Of a stretch of DNA of 34,013 bases, positions 7,831 through 16,662 are shown piece by piece. The DNA is from Labilithrix sp. (GTDB taxonomy: Bacteria; Myxococcota_A; Polyangia; Polyangiales; Polyangiaceae): NCBI GenBank assembly GCA_019637225.1, contig JAHBWC010000090.1:1-34013 (forward strand). Direction: 5' to 3'. The notes below the pieces were generated by a model that did no database searches, was not told the DNA's origin, and saw nothing but the letters and a program-made list of their open reading frames with translations. The translations under genes and the position numbers were made by a program. Within the stretch, counting starts at the first letter, position 1. The number at the start of each line of letters is the position of its first letter.

Positions 7831-8406
7831 TCAGTCGCGCTGCCAGTGGAGCGACTTCGGATCGAGGATGAAGCGGAACGCGGTCGCGTCGCTCTCGGCT
7901 CGCTCCGCGCCGGCTCCGTCCGTCGAGCCGCTCCGCGGCGGGGCCTCGACCTTCACGCCGACGACCATCGACTTGAGCATGCCCTGCTCGGGGTGACGGT
8001 TCACCAAGCGCGACACGAGCATCGAGAGGTCGGGCTCGTGACCGACCACCATCGCGCGCTTGCGCCCGCTCCGGGCGAGCTCGAGGACGAGGCCGAGGGC
8101 GTCGCCGCCCGGCGCCATCTCCCGTCGGATCTCGACCGCGCCGGACGCGCCGCCCGCGTCCTTGGCCTCGCGGACCCGCCTCTCGAGGTCGGTGACGGCC
8201 GCGACGATCTCCGCCGTCTGAAGCGCGCGGACCAGCGGGCTCGCGACGATCGTGAGCGGCACCTCGCCTTCGGCGAGCAGCGCACGCGCGACCGCGCGGG
8301 TTCGTTCGCGACCTTCGGGCGTCAGGGCGCGATCTCCGTCACGGCCCGTCGGCGAGTTGTCCTCGGCGGGCCCGTGGCGCATCACATAGAGCTTCACGTC
8401 GCGCAT
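7831..8406 (-). CDS. sixA: SixA-like phosphohistidine phosphatase, histidine phosphatase superfamily (191 aa)
   Basis: The histidine-phosphatase signature is complete: VMRHGPAED gives the RHG triad at residues 10-12 with His11 as the phospho-acceptor. ASPLVRALQTAEI supplies the second arginine (Arg60), and VVGHEPDLS the second catalytic His123. The short length without insert and the MRHGxAE start match the SixA branch, whose E. coli member removes phosphate from phosphohistidine of signalling and PTS-type proteins. The C-terminus contains a Gly/Ala-rich insertion (PPRSGSTDGAGAERAES) before a final strand. It is cytoplasmic, with no signal. It lies downstream of recA on the same strand, behind the two hairpins, so it is probably transcribed separately. 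A closely related acid phosphatase or phosphoglycerate-mutase-like enzyme cannot be excluded. Confidence 0.85.
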   Translation of the reverse strand: MRDVKLYVMRHGPAEDNSPTGRDGDRALTPEGRERTRAVARALLAEGEVPLTIVASPLVRALQTAEIVAAVTDLERRVREAKDAGGASGAVEIRREMAPGGDALGLVLELARSGRKRAMVVGHEPDLSMLVSRLVNRHPEQGMLKSMVVGVKVEAPPRSGSTDGAGAERAESDATAFRFILDPKSLHWQRD

Positions 8407-8436
8407 CCTATCGTCATCGAGGTTCGCGCGTCATCC

Positions 8437-8461
8437 GATGGGGCGCTCGCGGCGCCCCATC
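8437..8461 (-). terminator. Perfect 10-bp stem hairpin downstream of recA
   Basis: GATGGGGCGC and GCGCCCCATC form a perfect 10-base-pair stem with a 5-base loop. It is the second of two hairpins after recA. There is no U-tract, so it may act as an intrinsic stop only weakly or protect the 3' end. Confidence 0.55.
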
Positions 8462-8477
8462 GCGCTCGGTGACCGAT

Positions 8478-8501
8478 CCGCGCGCCGGCGTCGGCGCGCG
8501 G
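8478..8501 (-). terminator. Perfect 10-bp stem hairpin directly after the recA stop
   Basis: CCGCGCGCCG and CGGCGCGCGG pair perfectly around a 4-base loop, starting five bases beyond the recA stop codon. Together with 8437-8461 it forms a tandem terminator-like region. No T-run follows on the minus strand. Confidence 0.6.
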
Positions 8502-8506
8502 CGCGC

Positions 8507-9697
<1,191 letters not shown>

Positions 9698-9764
9698 GAC
9701 GCTCCTTCTGGCCCCCTCGTTCACGAGGACCGCACGAGGCCGGTACCGAGCCTCGAGGAGAGAA

Positions 9765-9792
9765 ACTATACTGCATCAATGTTCAGTGTCAA
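9765..9792 (-). promoter_or_regulatory. Sigma70-type promoter of recA
   Basis: On the minus strand TTGACA (9787-9792) is followed after 16 bases by TATAGT (9765-9770), about 70 bases upstream of the recA ATG. A perfect -35 in such GC-rich sequence is unlikely by chance. The spacer is taken up entirely by the 9771-9786 operator. Confidence 0.75.
9771..9786 (+). promoter_or_regulatory. Putative LexA (SOS) operator of recA
   Basis: CTGCATCAATGTTCAG has the CTG-N10-CAG geometry of LexA boxes. Its right half TGTTCAG agrees with my recollection of the GTTCAG-type half-site reported for Myxococcus LexA. It lies exactly between the -35 and -10, where repressor binding would block RNA polymerase. LexA itself is not in the window. 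Confidence 0.6.
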
Positions 9793-9848
9793 GAGACCCT
9801 CATCTCGGACACTTGGGATTTTAGGGCGGCGTCGGAGCGCAAAAGTGT

Positions 9849-10595
9849 TCAGTAGGAGGGAGGGTTCTCCTCGACGAAGCGCAGCCCCTCGAGGACGTAC
9901 TTCGCGACGTCGACCGGCGCCCCGACGGACGAGTCGAGGATCTCCATGGTCCGGGTATCGATGAGGATGTCGTGCGGCATCGCCGCGCCGCTGACGCCGA
10001 TCGCGCCGAGGCGCCGCGCGGCGACGTCGATGCCCGTGGGAAAGCTCGTCTTGTGCCGGTCGATCCAGGCGTCGACCTCTTCGAGCGCGGGGCCCTTGCC
10101 CGCCGTGGCGCCGCTCACGATGACCTCGAGGAAGCGGATGCCGCGCGCCTCGAGCTCCCCGACGACGCTCATCGTCGCCTCGAGCTCGCTCGAGCAGATC
10201 GCGCACCAGGTCGCGGCGACCTGGAGGTGGAGGACCTTGTGACGGGTCTGCTTCGGGTCGAAGTACTCGGCGATCGAGACGGTCTCGAGGCCGCCGGCGC
10301 GCCCGCTGCGGTACGCGCGGAACGTCAGGTTCGGCATGCGATCGCCCGGACGCGTTCCGCTCCGCTTCGTCCCGCCGATGCGGTCCGTCGGATACGCGTC
10401 GCCGTCGGGGTTCGTCTCGACGATCGCGAGGTCGGGATCGGGGAACGGCGGCGGATCGTCCGAGGAGCTGCAGGCCGCCGCGACGACCAGCGCGAGCAGG
10501 ATCCCGAACGGGCCGCGGCCGGTGGACCGCGCGGCTCGGCCGGGTGCGGTGGGAACGGCGGCGAAGGTCGAGGTAGGCGGCGGCAAGACCCCCAT
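9849..10595 (-). CDS. Thioredoxin-fold (TlpA/AhpC-TSA-like) lipoprotein (248 aa)
   Basis: Starting at the ATG at 10593-10595, a 42-residue leader ends GILLALVVAAAC with Cys42, a lipobox; the leader is long for a signal peptide, so a later start is possible. The domain from about residue 85 is thioredoxin-like: PGDRMPNLTFRAY is the entry strand typical of AhpC/TlpA proteins, VLHLQVAATWCAIC contains the active-site CxxC (Cys131, Cys134), and GAAMPHDILID carries the cis-proline position. It probably performs thiol-disulfide or peroxide chemistry at the outer envelope. Myxobacterial lipoproteins with this layout are common and their partners mostly unknown. It is divergent from the FHA gene across an 83-base spacer with a perfect palindrome. 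Confidence 0.82.
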   Translation of the reverse strand: MGVLPPPTSTFAAVPTAPGRAARSTGRGPFGILLALVVAAACSSSDDPPPFPDPDLAIVETNPDGDAYPTDRIGGTKRSGTRPGDRMPNLTFRAYRSGRAGGLETVSIAEYFDPKQTRHKVLHLQVAATWCAICSSELEATMSVVGELEARGIRFLEVIVSGATAGKGPALEEVDAWIDRHKTSFPTGIDVAARRLGAIGVSGAAMPHDILIDTRTMEILDSSVGAPVDVAKYVLEGLRFVEENPPSY

Positions 10596-10678
10596 ATTTT
10601 GCCACGTTTCGAGCGCGAGGCATCCTAGGATGCAGTGTCGACGGGGTGCGCCTCGGCGCTTCCTCGGATCGAGGGACG
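10596..10678. promoter_or_regulatory. Divergent control region with perfect 14-bp palindrome
   Basis: GCATCCTAGGATGC at 10620-10633 is a perfect palindrome midway between the divergent starts of the thioredoxin-fold lipoprotein and the FHA gene. It contains the rare CTAG tetramer at its centre. This is a plausible dimeric-regulator site that could control both genes. Confidence 0.5.
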
Positions 10679-11833
10679 ATGACGGACGAAGCACGTCTTC
10701 AGCGCTGGCTCGACTCGCACCGCGACGCGGTCGGGTCGTATCCGTCGTCCGATCACGTCGACGTCGACACGCTCACGCGCTACGCGGCCGGGCGGCTCCC
10801 GCCGGGGGCGGCGCGGATGGTGAGCGAGCATCTCCGCGCGTGCGAGGACGGACGTTGCGGAGAGTTCGTCCGCCAGCAGGGCGGCGACGTCGAAGCGTTG
10901 AGCTCCGACCTCGGCGCGGAGCCGTCGTCCGACGCGCCGGCCGAGCCGTCCCGCAGGCGCACGTTCCAGTCCCGCGAGATCGTCTGGTCGACGTTCGAGT
11001 CGCTGGCGCGCGAGCTCGAGGTGCCGATCGACGAGCTCGTGAACGACGCGATGAGCGCCTACGCGGGCGCGCGAGGGTACGCGGTCGCGTCGCAACCCGA
11101 GGCCGCGGCTCCGGCGCGCCCGCCGGCGCGTGGCCCGGCGCCGGCGCCCGCGCCTCCGCCCAGGGCCGCAAGCGCGCGCGTCGTCGATGACCCGCTCGAA
11201 GAGACGCACGACGCGCCGTCCGCGCTCGACCGCTCCTACTCCCCGCCGCGCGGCGGCTTCGACGACGACGACCTCGCGCGGACGGCGGCGCGGGGGGCGT
11301 TCGTACGTCCGGCCGCGGGGCGCCCGCCGTCGTCGGACGGTCCCGAGTCGCGCACCACGCCTCGCATGAGGGCGCCCCTCCCGGCTCCGTCACGACCGGG
11401 GGGACCGGGGCGCGCGCTCCCGGCAGTCGGCGCGCCGCCGCCTCCGCCCGCGCGCTCGTCGGGCGCGGCGCTCGCCCCTCCGACGTCGCCGCCTCGGACG
11501 ACGCGCGCGCCCGAGACGCCCCGCGAGAGCAGCTCGCCGTGGGCAGCCGCCGGCAGGCGTCTCGTGCTCGAGTATCGCGGTCGCTCGTACACGGTCGACA
11601 AGGAGCGCTTCCTCCTCGGCCGCTCGAAGACGCAGGCGGACCTGCGGCTCGACGACGCGAACGTGTCGCGCCAGCACGCCGTGATCGAGCACGTGGGCGC
11701 GGCCTTCTACATCGTCGACCTCGGCTCGACCAACGGCGTCGAGGTCGCCGGCGAGCGCGTCGCGCGTCGTGCGCTCGCCGACGGCGACCGAATCGTCATC
11801 ACGACGCACGAGATCCGCTGCACGCTGCGCTGA
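10679..11833 (+). CDS. FHA-domain protein with anti-sigma-like N-terminus (384 aa)
   Basis: The C-terminal ~90 residues form a forkhead-associated domain that binds phosphothreonine: GRSKTQ at 314-319, the core SRQH at 330-333, and GSTNGV near 349-354, all key positions intact. The N-terminus (VDTLTRYAAGRLPPGAARMVSEHLRACEDG) resembles the zinc-binding anti-sigma or zf-HC2 start, with a His51-x3-Cys55-x4-Cys60 pattern. Residues 105-130 form a helical pair. Between about 140 and 290 lies a Pro/Ala/Arg-rich linker, presumably disordered. The ATG follows GAGGG; an upstream ATG at 10646 is less favoured. No membrane segment is visible. It likely links Ser/Thr-kinase signalling to another partner; no kinase is in the window. 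The next lipoprotein gene starts four bases after its stop. Confidence 0.85.
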   Translation: MTDEARLQRWLDSHRDAVGSYPSSDHVDVDTLTRYAAGRLPPGAARMVSEHLRACEDGRCGEFVRQQGGDVEALSSDLGAEPSSDAPAEPSRRRTFQSREIVWSTFESLARELEVPIDELVNDAMSAYAGARGYAVASQPEAAAPARPPARGPAPAPAPPPRAASARVVDDPLEETHDAPSALDRSYSPPRGGFDDDDLARTAARGAFVRPAAGRPPSSDGPESRTTPRMRAPLPAPSRPGGPGRALPAVGAPPPPPARSSGAALAPPTSPPRTTRAPETPRESSSPWAAAGRRLVLEYRGRSYTVDKERFLLGRSKTQADLRLDDANVSRQHAVIEHVGAAFYIVDLGSTNGVEVAGERVARRALADGDRIVITTHEIRCTLR

Positions 11834-11837
11834 GCCG

Positions 11838-13058
11838 ATGACGCGCTCCCGATCGGCGCCGCTCCTCCTCGCGCTCGGCCTCGTCGGGGGCTGCGAGGAA
11901 AAGGCCCAGCCGCCGGTCGGGCCGACCCCTCCGACCGCGTCGCTTCCGCCCGCGCTCGTCGTCGACGCGGGAGCGCTCGGCGATCCGCTCGACCCGCCGC
12001 CCCCCGCGGGCGATCTGCAGGAGGAGCTCGCGCGCTTCGTCAACGTCGAGCACTGCGTCGCCGAGCGCTCGAAGCTCGATCCGCTGGTCGGCGATGCCCT
12101 CGGCGCGATCGGCTACGACACCTTCCTCCGCGACGCATGCCGCCTCCTCGAGGCCGCGAAGGACCGGAACCGCGAGACGTGCAACAAGATCGACTCGAGC
12201 GCGCTCCGCTCGCGGTGCCAGAGCTGGGTCGCGATCGTCGCGCAGACGCCCGACGCTTGCCCGATGCAGTTCGAGGGCCTCGTCACGCGCGGCCGCGACC
12301 CGAGCTGCGTCGCGATCGCGGCGAGGGATCCGCGCCTCTGCAACGGCGAGGCGCGGACGATTCAGCGCGGCACGTGCGAGGCGATGGTCGCGCGCGATCC
12401 GGCGAAGTGCGACGCGCTCACGGCGAACCAAAGGCCGCTCTGCCAGCGTGAGGTCGCGCGATGGCGCTCGGTCCTCTCGCCGCCGCTCGAGGGGCTCGCC
12501 AAGCTGCCTCTCGTGCGCGGGAAGCTCACCGTGCGCGGCGCGTCCGGTACCCCCGACCCGCCGGCCACCGAGGTCGACCTCGCGTCGGACTTCTCGCGCG
12601 GCGTCGTCGTCGTGACCGCGCGCGAGCGGATGCGCGTCGAGCTCGGCAGCGTCGTCGAGAGCGAGGGCGCGCGGATCGCCGCCTCCCCGCAGAAGAAGTC
12701 GCGCGTCGGGCTGGCCCTGCTCCTCGAGCCGTCGAAGAAGGACGCGCCGCTCCCCGTCCTCCAGAAGCTCGAGATCGAGCTCCCCGGCGAGGCGCCGATC
12801 GTCTCGCCGCCGGCGACCTGCGACTGCAAGATCACGACGGCGCGCGTCTCGGCGACCCGCGCCTCCGAGGTCGAGATCGCGATCGACGGAACGCTCAGCA
12901 CCGGCAGCCGGAGCTTCAAGGTCTCGATCGACCTCGCGACGTTCGTGCGCGACGTCGTCCCCGAGCTCGCGGGCACGCGGGTCCTGCCGCCCACGCACCC
13001 CGCCGTCGTGCCCGGCGGTCTCCCGGCGCCGCGCGCGACTGGCCGAGATGGAGGCTGA
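11838..13058 (+). CDS. Lipoprotein with Cys-rich N-terminal half (406 aa)
   Basis: The signal SAPLLLALGLVGGC gives a lipobox with Cys19. The N-terminal half contains about 13 cysteines at spacings that repeat as a CxxL/CxxM theme: VEHCVAERSKLD, DACRLLEAAKDRNRETC, RSRCQSWVAIVAQTPDAC, SCVAIAARDPRLC, TCEAMVARDPAKC. That suggests a helical repeat held by disulfides, as in many Sel1-like or Cys-rich myxobacterial proteins. The C-terminal half is beta-rich without an obvious motif (KLTVRGASGTPDPPAT, VEIAIDGTLSTG). The start codon is four bases after the FHA stop, so the two are probably one transcript. Role unknown. Confidence 0.78.
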   Translation: MTRSRSAPLLLALGLVGGCEEKAQPPVGPTPPTASLPPALVVDAGALGDPLDPPPPAGDLQEELARFVNVEHCVAERSKLDPLVGDALGAIGYDTFLRDACRLLEAAKDRNRETCNKIDSSALRSRCQSWVAIVAQTPDACPMQFEGLVTRGRDPSCVAIAARDPRLCNGEARTIQRGTCEAMVARDPAKCDALTANQRPLCQREVARWRSVLSPPLEGLAKLPLVRGKLTVRGASGTPDPPATEVDLASDFSRGVVVVTARERMRVELGSVVESEGARIAASPQKKSRVGLALLLEPSKKDAPLPVLQKLEIELPGEAPIVSPPATCDCKITTARVSATRASEVEIAIDGTLSTGSRSFKVSIDLATFVRDVVPELAGTRVLPPTHPAVVPGGLPAPRATGRDGG

Positions 13059-13098
13059 TCCGCGCGCCTCTGATATCCTCGTCGCGGAGGTAGCTTCC

Positions 13099-13566
13099 AT
13101 GCATCGAGCTCGCGTCTTCCTGGGATCCGCATGTTTCTTCGCCCTCTTGGCCGCCTGCGTCGGCGGTCCGGGGCCGCTGCCCGATCAGGGGAGCGATTCC
13201 GCGGGGCAGCGTAGCGGGGCCTCCGACGATCCGAGCTCCGGATCGGGCTCGAGCAAGGACGATGGCAAGCCGACGACGACGACGCCGAAGGTGCCGGTCG
13301 TGGTCAGCATCGCCACCTTCGACGCCACCTGCACGCAGGACAAAGACTGCGTCGCCGTCTTCCAGGGATCGAGCTGTCAGGCCTGCAAGTGTCCGAACGC
13401 GGCGATCAACAAGAAGGACCAGAAGAAGTACGAGTCGGAGCTCGAGAAGGCCTCGAAGGATTGCCCCGTCCCGGACATCGCCTGCGGAACCTGCGAGACT
13501 CAGAGTGTGGGCTGCGACCCTGACACGAATCGCTGCGCCCTCGGCGTGACGTCCGACGAAGGCTGA
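13099..13566 (+). CDS. Small Cys-rich lipoprotein (155 aa)
   Basis: The ATG at 13099 is preceded by GGAGGT with six bases of spacing, a strong site that excludes the earlier in-frame ATG at 13048. The signal MHRARVFLGSACFFALLAAC makes Cys20 the lipobox cysteine. A Ser/Gly/Asp linker of about 45 residues follows, then a compact domain with roughly ten cysteines (TCTQDKDCVAVFQGSSCQAC, CPVPDIACGTCETQSVGCD) typical of a disulfide-rich extracellular module. The small size and placement behind a larger Cys-rich lipoprotein suggest the pair may act together. It ends opposite the metallophosphoesterase gene across a strong hairpin. Confidence 0.8.
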   Translation: MHRARVFLGSACFFALLAACVGGPGPLPDQGSDSAGQRSGASDDPSSGSGSSKDDGKPTTTTPKVPVVVSIATFDATCTQDKDCVAVFQGSSCQACKCPNAAINKKDQKKYESELEKASKDCPVPDIACGTCETQSVGCDPDTNRCALGVTSDEG

Positions 13567-13583
13567 CGTTCGCGAGCCGACGC

Positions 13584-13619
13584 CGCGCGCGGCCACCCCT
13601 TCGCGGGGCGGTGCGCGCG
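13584..13619. terminator. Long GC hairpin between convergent genes
   Basis: CCCC/GGGG stems at 13596-13608 extend outward through CC/GG, a wobble and one bulged G to seven further pairs (13584-13590 with 13613-13619), loop TTCGC. It lies between the convergent stops at 13566 and 13629 and could serve both strands. No U-tract. Confidence 0.55.
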
Positions 13620-13628
13620 CGGATCGCG

Positions 13629-14366
13629 TCAGACGCCGATGAACAGGCGGTGCGCGAAGTTGCGCTCGAGGCGCGCGCGCAGGACCTTGTCCGCGGCGAG
13701 CTCGATGTCGTACTCGATGCGCTTGAACTCGAAGCGCTTCTTCTCCGAGTCGAAGACGGTGAAGCTGGCGCGGTTGTCGAAGTCGCGCGGCTGGCCGACC
13801 GAGCCGACCGAGACGATGTACTTCCGGTCCGGCGCGAGCTCGAAATCGACCGCGGGCATCTCGTCGACGCTCGTCTTCGTCAGCGCGAACACCTTGCAGA
13901 GGTGCGAGTGGCCGATGAGCGTGATGTGGCCGAGCTTGTCCCAGAGCGGGAGGCACTCACGCGCCTGCTCCGGCGCGAAGATGTACTCGAACTCCTCGAG
14001 CCGGACCGGCGAGCCGTGGCAGAGGAGGACGTCGACGTCGTCGAGCTTGTGCTGGTAGGGCAGGCCCTTGAGCCACGCCATGTTCTCCGGCGAGATCATC
14101 GCGGCGTGGACGTCGAGCGCGTGGCGCGCGGCCTCGTAGTAGTACGAGTAGTCCATGCGCCCCGAGACGGCGGCGTCGTGGTTGCCGAGGATCGTGATCT
14201 TCGACAGCTCACGGACGAGATCGGCGCACTCGTTCGGCGAGCCGCCGTACCCGACCGTGTCGCCGAGGCAGTAGTAGACGTCGATATTTTCTTTCCGATA
14301 CGCCTCGAGGACCGCCGACAAGGCCTCCAGGTTCGCATGGATGTCGCTGAAAATACCGATCCGCAT
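13629..14366 (-). CDS. Calcineurin-type metallophosphoesterase (245 aa)
   Basis: The five metallophosphoesterase blocks are all present: GIFSDIHANLEAL (Asp8, His10), CLGDTVGYGGSPNEC (GDxVGYG), TILGNHDAA, LLCHGSPV, and LIGHSHLCK. The order and the DIHGN/GDxVGYG variants fit the YfcE/MJ0936 family of small phosphodiesterases, which cleave phosphodiester or nucleotide bonds with Mn or Fe. The family is broadly annotated as metallophosphoesterase or Ap4A-hydrolase-like; the true substrate is uncertain. The ATG at 14364-14366 gives the usual MRIGIFSD start; an upstream start at 14420 would add an unlikely leader. A longer-than-usual C-terminal tail (from about residue 175) contains a predicted beta/helix pair. 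Cytoplasmic. Confidence 0.92.
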   Translation of the reverse strand: MRIGIFSDIHANLEALSAVLEAYRKENIDVYYCLGDTVGYGGSPNECADLVRELSKITILGNHDAAVSGRMDYSYYYEAARHALDVHAAMISPENMAWLKGLPYQHKLDDVDVLLCHGSPVRLEEFEYIFAPEQARECLPLWDKLGHITLIGHSHLCKVFALTKTSVDEMPAVDFELAPDRKYIVSVGSVGQPRDFDNRASFTVFDSEKKRFEFKRIEYDIELAADKVLRARLERNFAHRLFIGV

Positions 14367-14703
14367 GGACCTGACAAGGTAGGCCGGCTTTGTCCTTCCG
14401 GGAAGCGGATTCGTGGTCATGGGCTCGAGCGGGCGCTCGTTCCCCCTCGCCTCGGGCGCGTCGGGCCGCTCGGCGTCCGCCTTCCGCCCGGCCCGGCGAC
14501 CGGATCCGCGCGGATCTCGCGGTGTCAGCTCGGCCCTTCACGTGGTATCGCCACGCGTCCTCGGCGCGGGCACCTCGGCGTGGGCCGCCACCGCGCTTCG
14601 ATCGCTCGCGTTTCGCGGCGTGGGGGCCGCCGCCGGCCCTCCCCGCTTCGCGCCGGACCCCGCCGCGCGCTATGGCCCCGTAACCCGCCCCTGGAAAGCA
14701 GCC
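14367..14703. other. Divergent intergenic region
   Basis: In these 337 bases I see no confident gene, although one plus frame stays open from 14413 and joins the 14704 start; its Arg/Ser/Gly composition does not look like protein. One CGTGG-TATCG-CCACG inverted repeat is at 14541-14555. Promoters for both flanking genes must be here, but no clear -35/-10 pair stands out. Confidence 0.45.
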
Positions 14704-15360
14704 ATGTCCGACGAACCCAAGAACGGCAAGACCAACGGAAGCAACGGCGCCGGGAGCTACGACGCTCACGACGCGGCCGAGGCCGAGGCGGCGCTGCTCC
14801 CTCCCGCCCCGTTGCCGCCGCCACCCGATCGCGTGGCGGAGCTCTGCGCGGCGTGCATGCGCTTCGTCGCGAGCAAGTACAAGGTGTCGCTCGACGGGAC
14901 GCCCGACACGCTGAGCCTGCTCGACCAGTACGTCCGCGACGCTCGGGAGGCCGCCCAGCAGAGGCCGGAGAGCATCGACCTCGTCGCGCCGGCCGTGGGC
15001 GCGTACCTCGGTGAGGTCATGCGCCAGGCCTTCCGCGGCGAGTGGTGGGCCGACGGCGACCACGACGGCTGGCGCCTCTACTTCACGAATGTGTATCTTG
15101 CATTCAATCCGATCGGCATGGCGCGCGAGGCGCTCACGATGACGGACGCCGAGGGCTGGGGCGCCCACCTGACGCTCGATCCGGGCGAGCGCGACGAGAT
15201 CGAAGCGCGCCTCGCGGCGATGCCGGACGTCGACGAGGAGGAGTACTACCTCCCGACGACGCGCCTCGACGTCGTCACGGCGGTCGTCGAGACGCTGCGC
15301 GCGCGCGCGGAGGCCGCCGGCATCGGCGACGTGACGTTCACGAAGGACGACTACCAGTAG
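14704..15360 (+). CDS. Uncharacterised protein (218 aa)
   Basis: I do not recognise a named family. The N-terminal 40 residues are low complexity (a NGKTNGSNGAGSYD stretch, then PPAPLPPPPD). The remainder seems folded: VAELCAACMRFVASKYKVSL, YLGEVMRQAFRGEWWADGDHDGW and LYFTNVYLAFNPIGMAREAL are strongly patterned helix and strand segments with conserved-looking Trp/Tyr. It resembles cytoplasmic DUF proteins common in Myxococcota. The ATG follows GGAAAG at a suitable distance. No signal peptide, no membrane span, no Cys motif. It is convergent with the lipoprotein gene starting at 16659, with stops 37 bases apart. Confidence 0.75.
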   Translation: MSDEPKNGKTNGSNGAGSYDAHDAAEAEAALLPPAPLPPPPDRVAELCAACMRFVASKYKVSLDGTPDTLSLLDQYVRDAREAAQQRPESIDLVAPAVGAYLGEVMRQAFRGEWWADGDHDGWRLYFTNVYLAFNPIGMAREALTMTDAEGWGAHLTLDPGERDEIEARLAAMPDVDEEEYYLPTTRLDVVTAVVETLRARAEAAGIGDVTFTKDDYQ

Positions 15361-15396
15361 CGGCGGGCGCGTCCGGTAGCGGCGGGCGCCCGCGCG

Positions 15397-16659
15397 CTAC
15401 TTGCCCGCGTCCGGCGCGGCGCCGACCTGGACGAGGCCGGGCACGGTCTGGCTGAGCGCGGTCTCCACCGAGTCGCCGAGGAACGTCCGCCACTGGGCGA
15501 CGTAGCGGCCGCGGCGGAGCCCATGGAGCTCGCCGCGCGCCTGGGGCGCCGCCCACGCGATCGGCACGCCGTCGAGGAAGAGGACGCGGAGCTCGACGGT
15601 CGGGTTCACGACGACGAGCGCGTCGCCCGTCACGTTCGCGTTCGTCGGGACGTCGACGTCGTTGGTGCGCAGCGCCGCGAGCTCGGCCGCCGACAGCATC
15701 GAGAACACGCCCATCACCGGGAACGGCGAGGCCGCGAACGACGCGGCCTGCGGCGGGACGGCCAGCGTCGCCGCCGGGATGTCCGTGCGGCGGAGCGCTC
15801 CCGTGAGCTCGAACACGAGGGAGCCGTGGCTCGTCCAGCGGAGCTCGACGCGCACCGGGAGCTCGTCGAGGCCGCACACGTTGCTGGCCGGCGGCGCGTT
15901 CATCAGGTCGAGCAGGAGCCTGCACAGCAAGATCCCGCCGTCGCCCGCGCCTTCGAGCTTGCCGATCTCGAACGAGCCTTGCGCGGCCCGCGTCGTGACG
16001 TCGATCTTGTGCGTGCGGATGCCGATGCGCCGTCCTCCTTCGCCGCGCGGCACGATCTCCGCCGGCGTGATCGGCGCCACGTCGAACCGGCGCTCGCCGA
16101 GGAGCGCGCGCGTCGAGCCCGGCGCGAGCGGTCGATACGACGCGGCGCCGGGCCATACGACGACGTGGCCGAAGCGATCGGCGCGCGCGCGGATCTCGGC
16201 GTCCGGCGGCAGGACGAAGCCGTGTCCCTGCAGCGCGACGCGCATCCGCGTCGGCGAGAGATCGATCCCGAGGCGGAGCTCGGTCGCCTTCCTCGCGGCG
16301 TCGAGGCCCGCGTTGTTCACCTCGGGCGCGCGCGTCGGACCTGTCACGTCGGCGAGGCGAAGCGCGGCCGAGAGCGTGTAGCCGGTGCTCTCGCGTGCGA
16401 GCGTGTCGGGGGAGAGCACCTCGTCACCGCGGAGCGGCGACGGAGGAGGCCCGCCCTCGAGCGTCGCGGCGATCGGCATCGCGCTCGCCGGCGTCGTCGG
16501 GGCGACCGCGAGGAGCGCGGGCTGTGCGCTCGCTTGCGGGCTCTCACGCTCCTCGGGCGTCTCCGTCGCCGGAGCCCCGCTCGGCCGGCAGCCCACGAGC
16601 CCGACGACGAAGGCGAGGCCCGCCGGCCAGCCGCGTCCGTCGCCGAGGGGCCGTCGCAC
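15397..16659 (-). CDS. Lipoprotein of unknown function (420 aa)
   Basis: The GTG at 16657-16659 lies three bases after the upstream HAD stop and yields a lipobox GLVGC with Cys24. A Pro/Ala/Glu linker to about residue 60 follows. The rest is a beta-rich region (ATELRLGIDLSPTRMRVALQG, GRRIGIRTHKIDVTT, RVELRWTSHGSLVFEL) with a late strand VVNPTVELRVLFLDG. No catalytic motif is seen. The opening resembles periplasmic DUF4384-like or PEGA-adjacent modules only vaguely. Its coupling to the HAD gene suggests co-expression. Outer-membrane anchoring is inferred from a non-Asp (Arg) residue after the lipobox Cys. Confidence 0.72.
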   Translation of the reverse strand: MRRPLGDGRGWPAGLAFVVGLVGCRPSGAPATETPEERESPQASAQPALLAVAPTTPASAMPIAATLEGGPPPSPLRGDEVLSPDTLARESTGYTLSAALRLADVTGPTRAPEVNNAGLDAARKATELRLGIDLSPTRMRVALQGHGFVLPPDAEIRARADRFGHVVVWPGAASYRPLAPGSTRALLGERRFDVAPITPAEIVPRGEGGRRIGIRTHKIDVTTRAAQGSFEIGKLEGAGDGGILLCRLLLDLMNAPPASNVCGLDELPVRVELRWTSHGSLVFELTGALRRTDIPAATLAVPPQAASFAASPFPVMGVFSMLSAAELAALRTNDVDVPTNANVTGDALVVVNPTVELRVLFLDGVPIAWAAPQARGELHGLRRGRYVAQWRTFLGDSVETALSQTVPGLVQVGAAPDAGK

Positions 16660-16662
16660 GTG

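Noticed and set aside
9698..9724. Longer recA start (GTG at 9724)
   Set aside because: The AAGGAG site is placed for the ATG at 9697, which also gives the standard RecA N-terminus.
14413..14703. N-terminal extension of the 218-aa protein
   Set aside because: The open frame is present, but the sequence is Arg/Ser/Gly-rich and lacks a start signal; the ATG at 14704 has a ribosome site.
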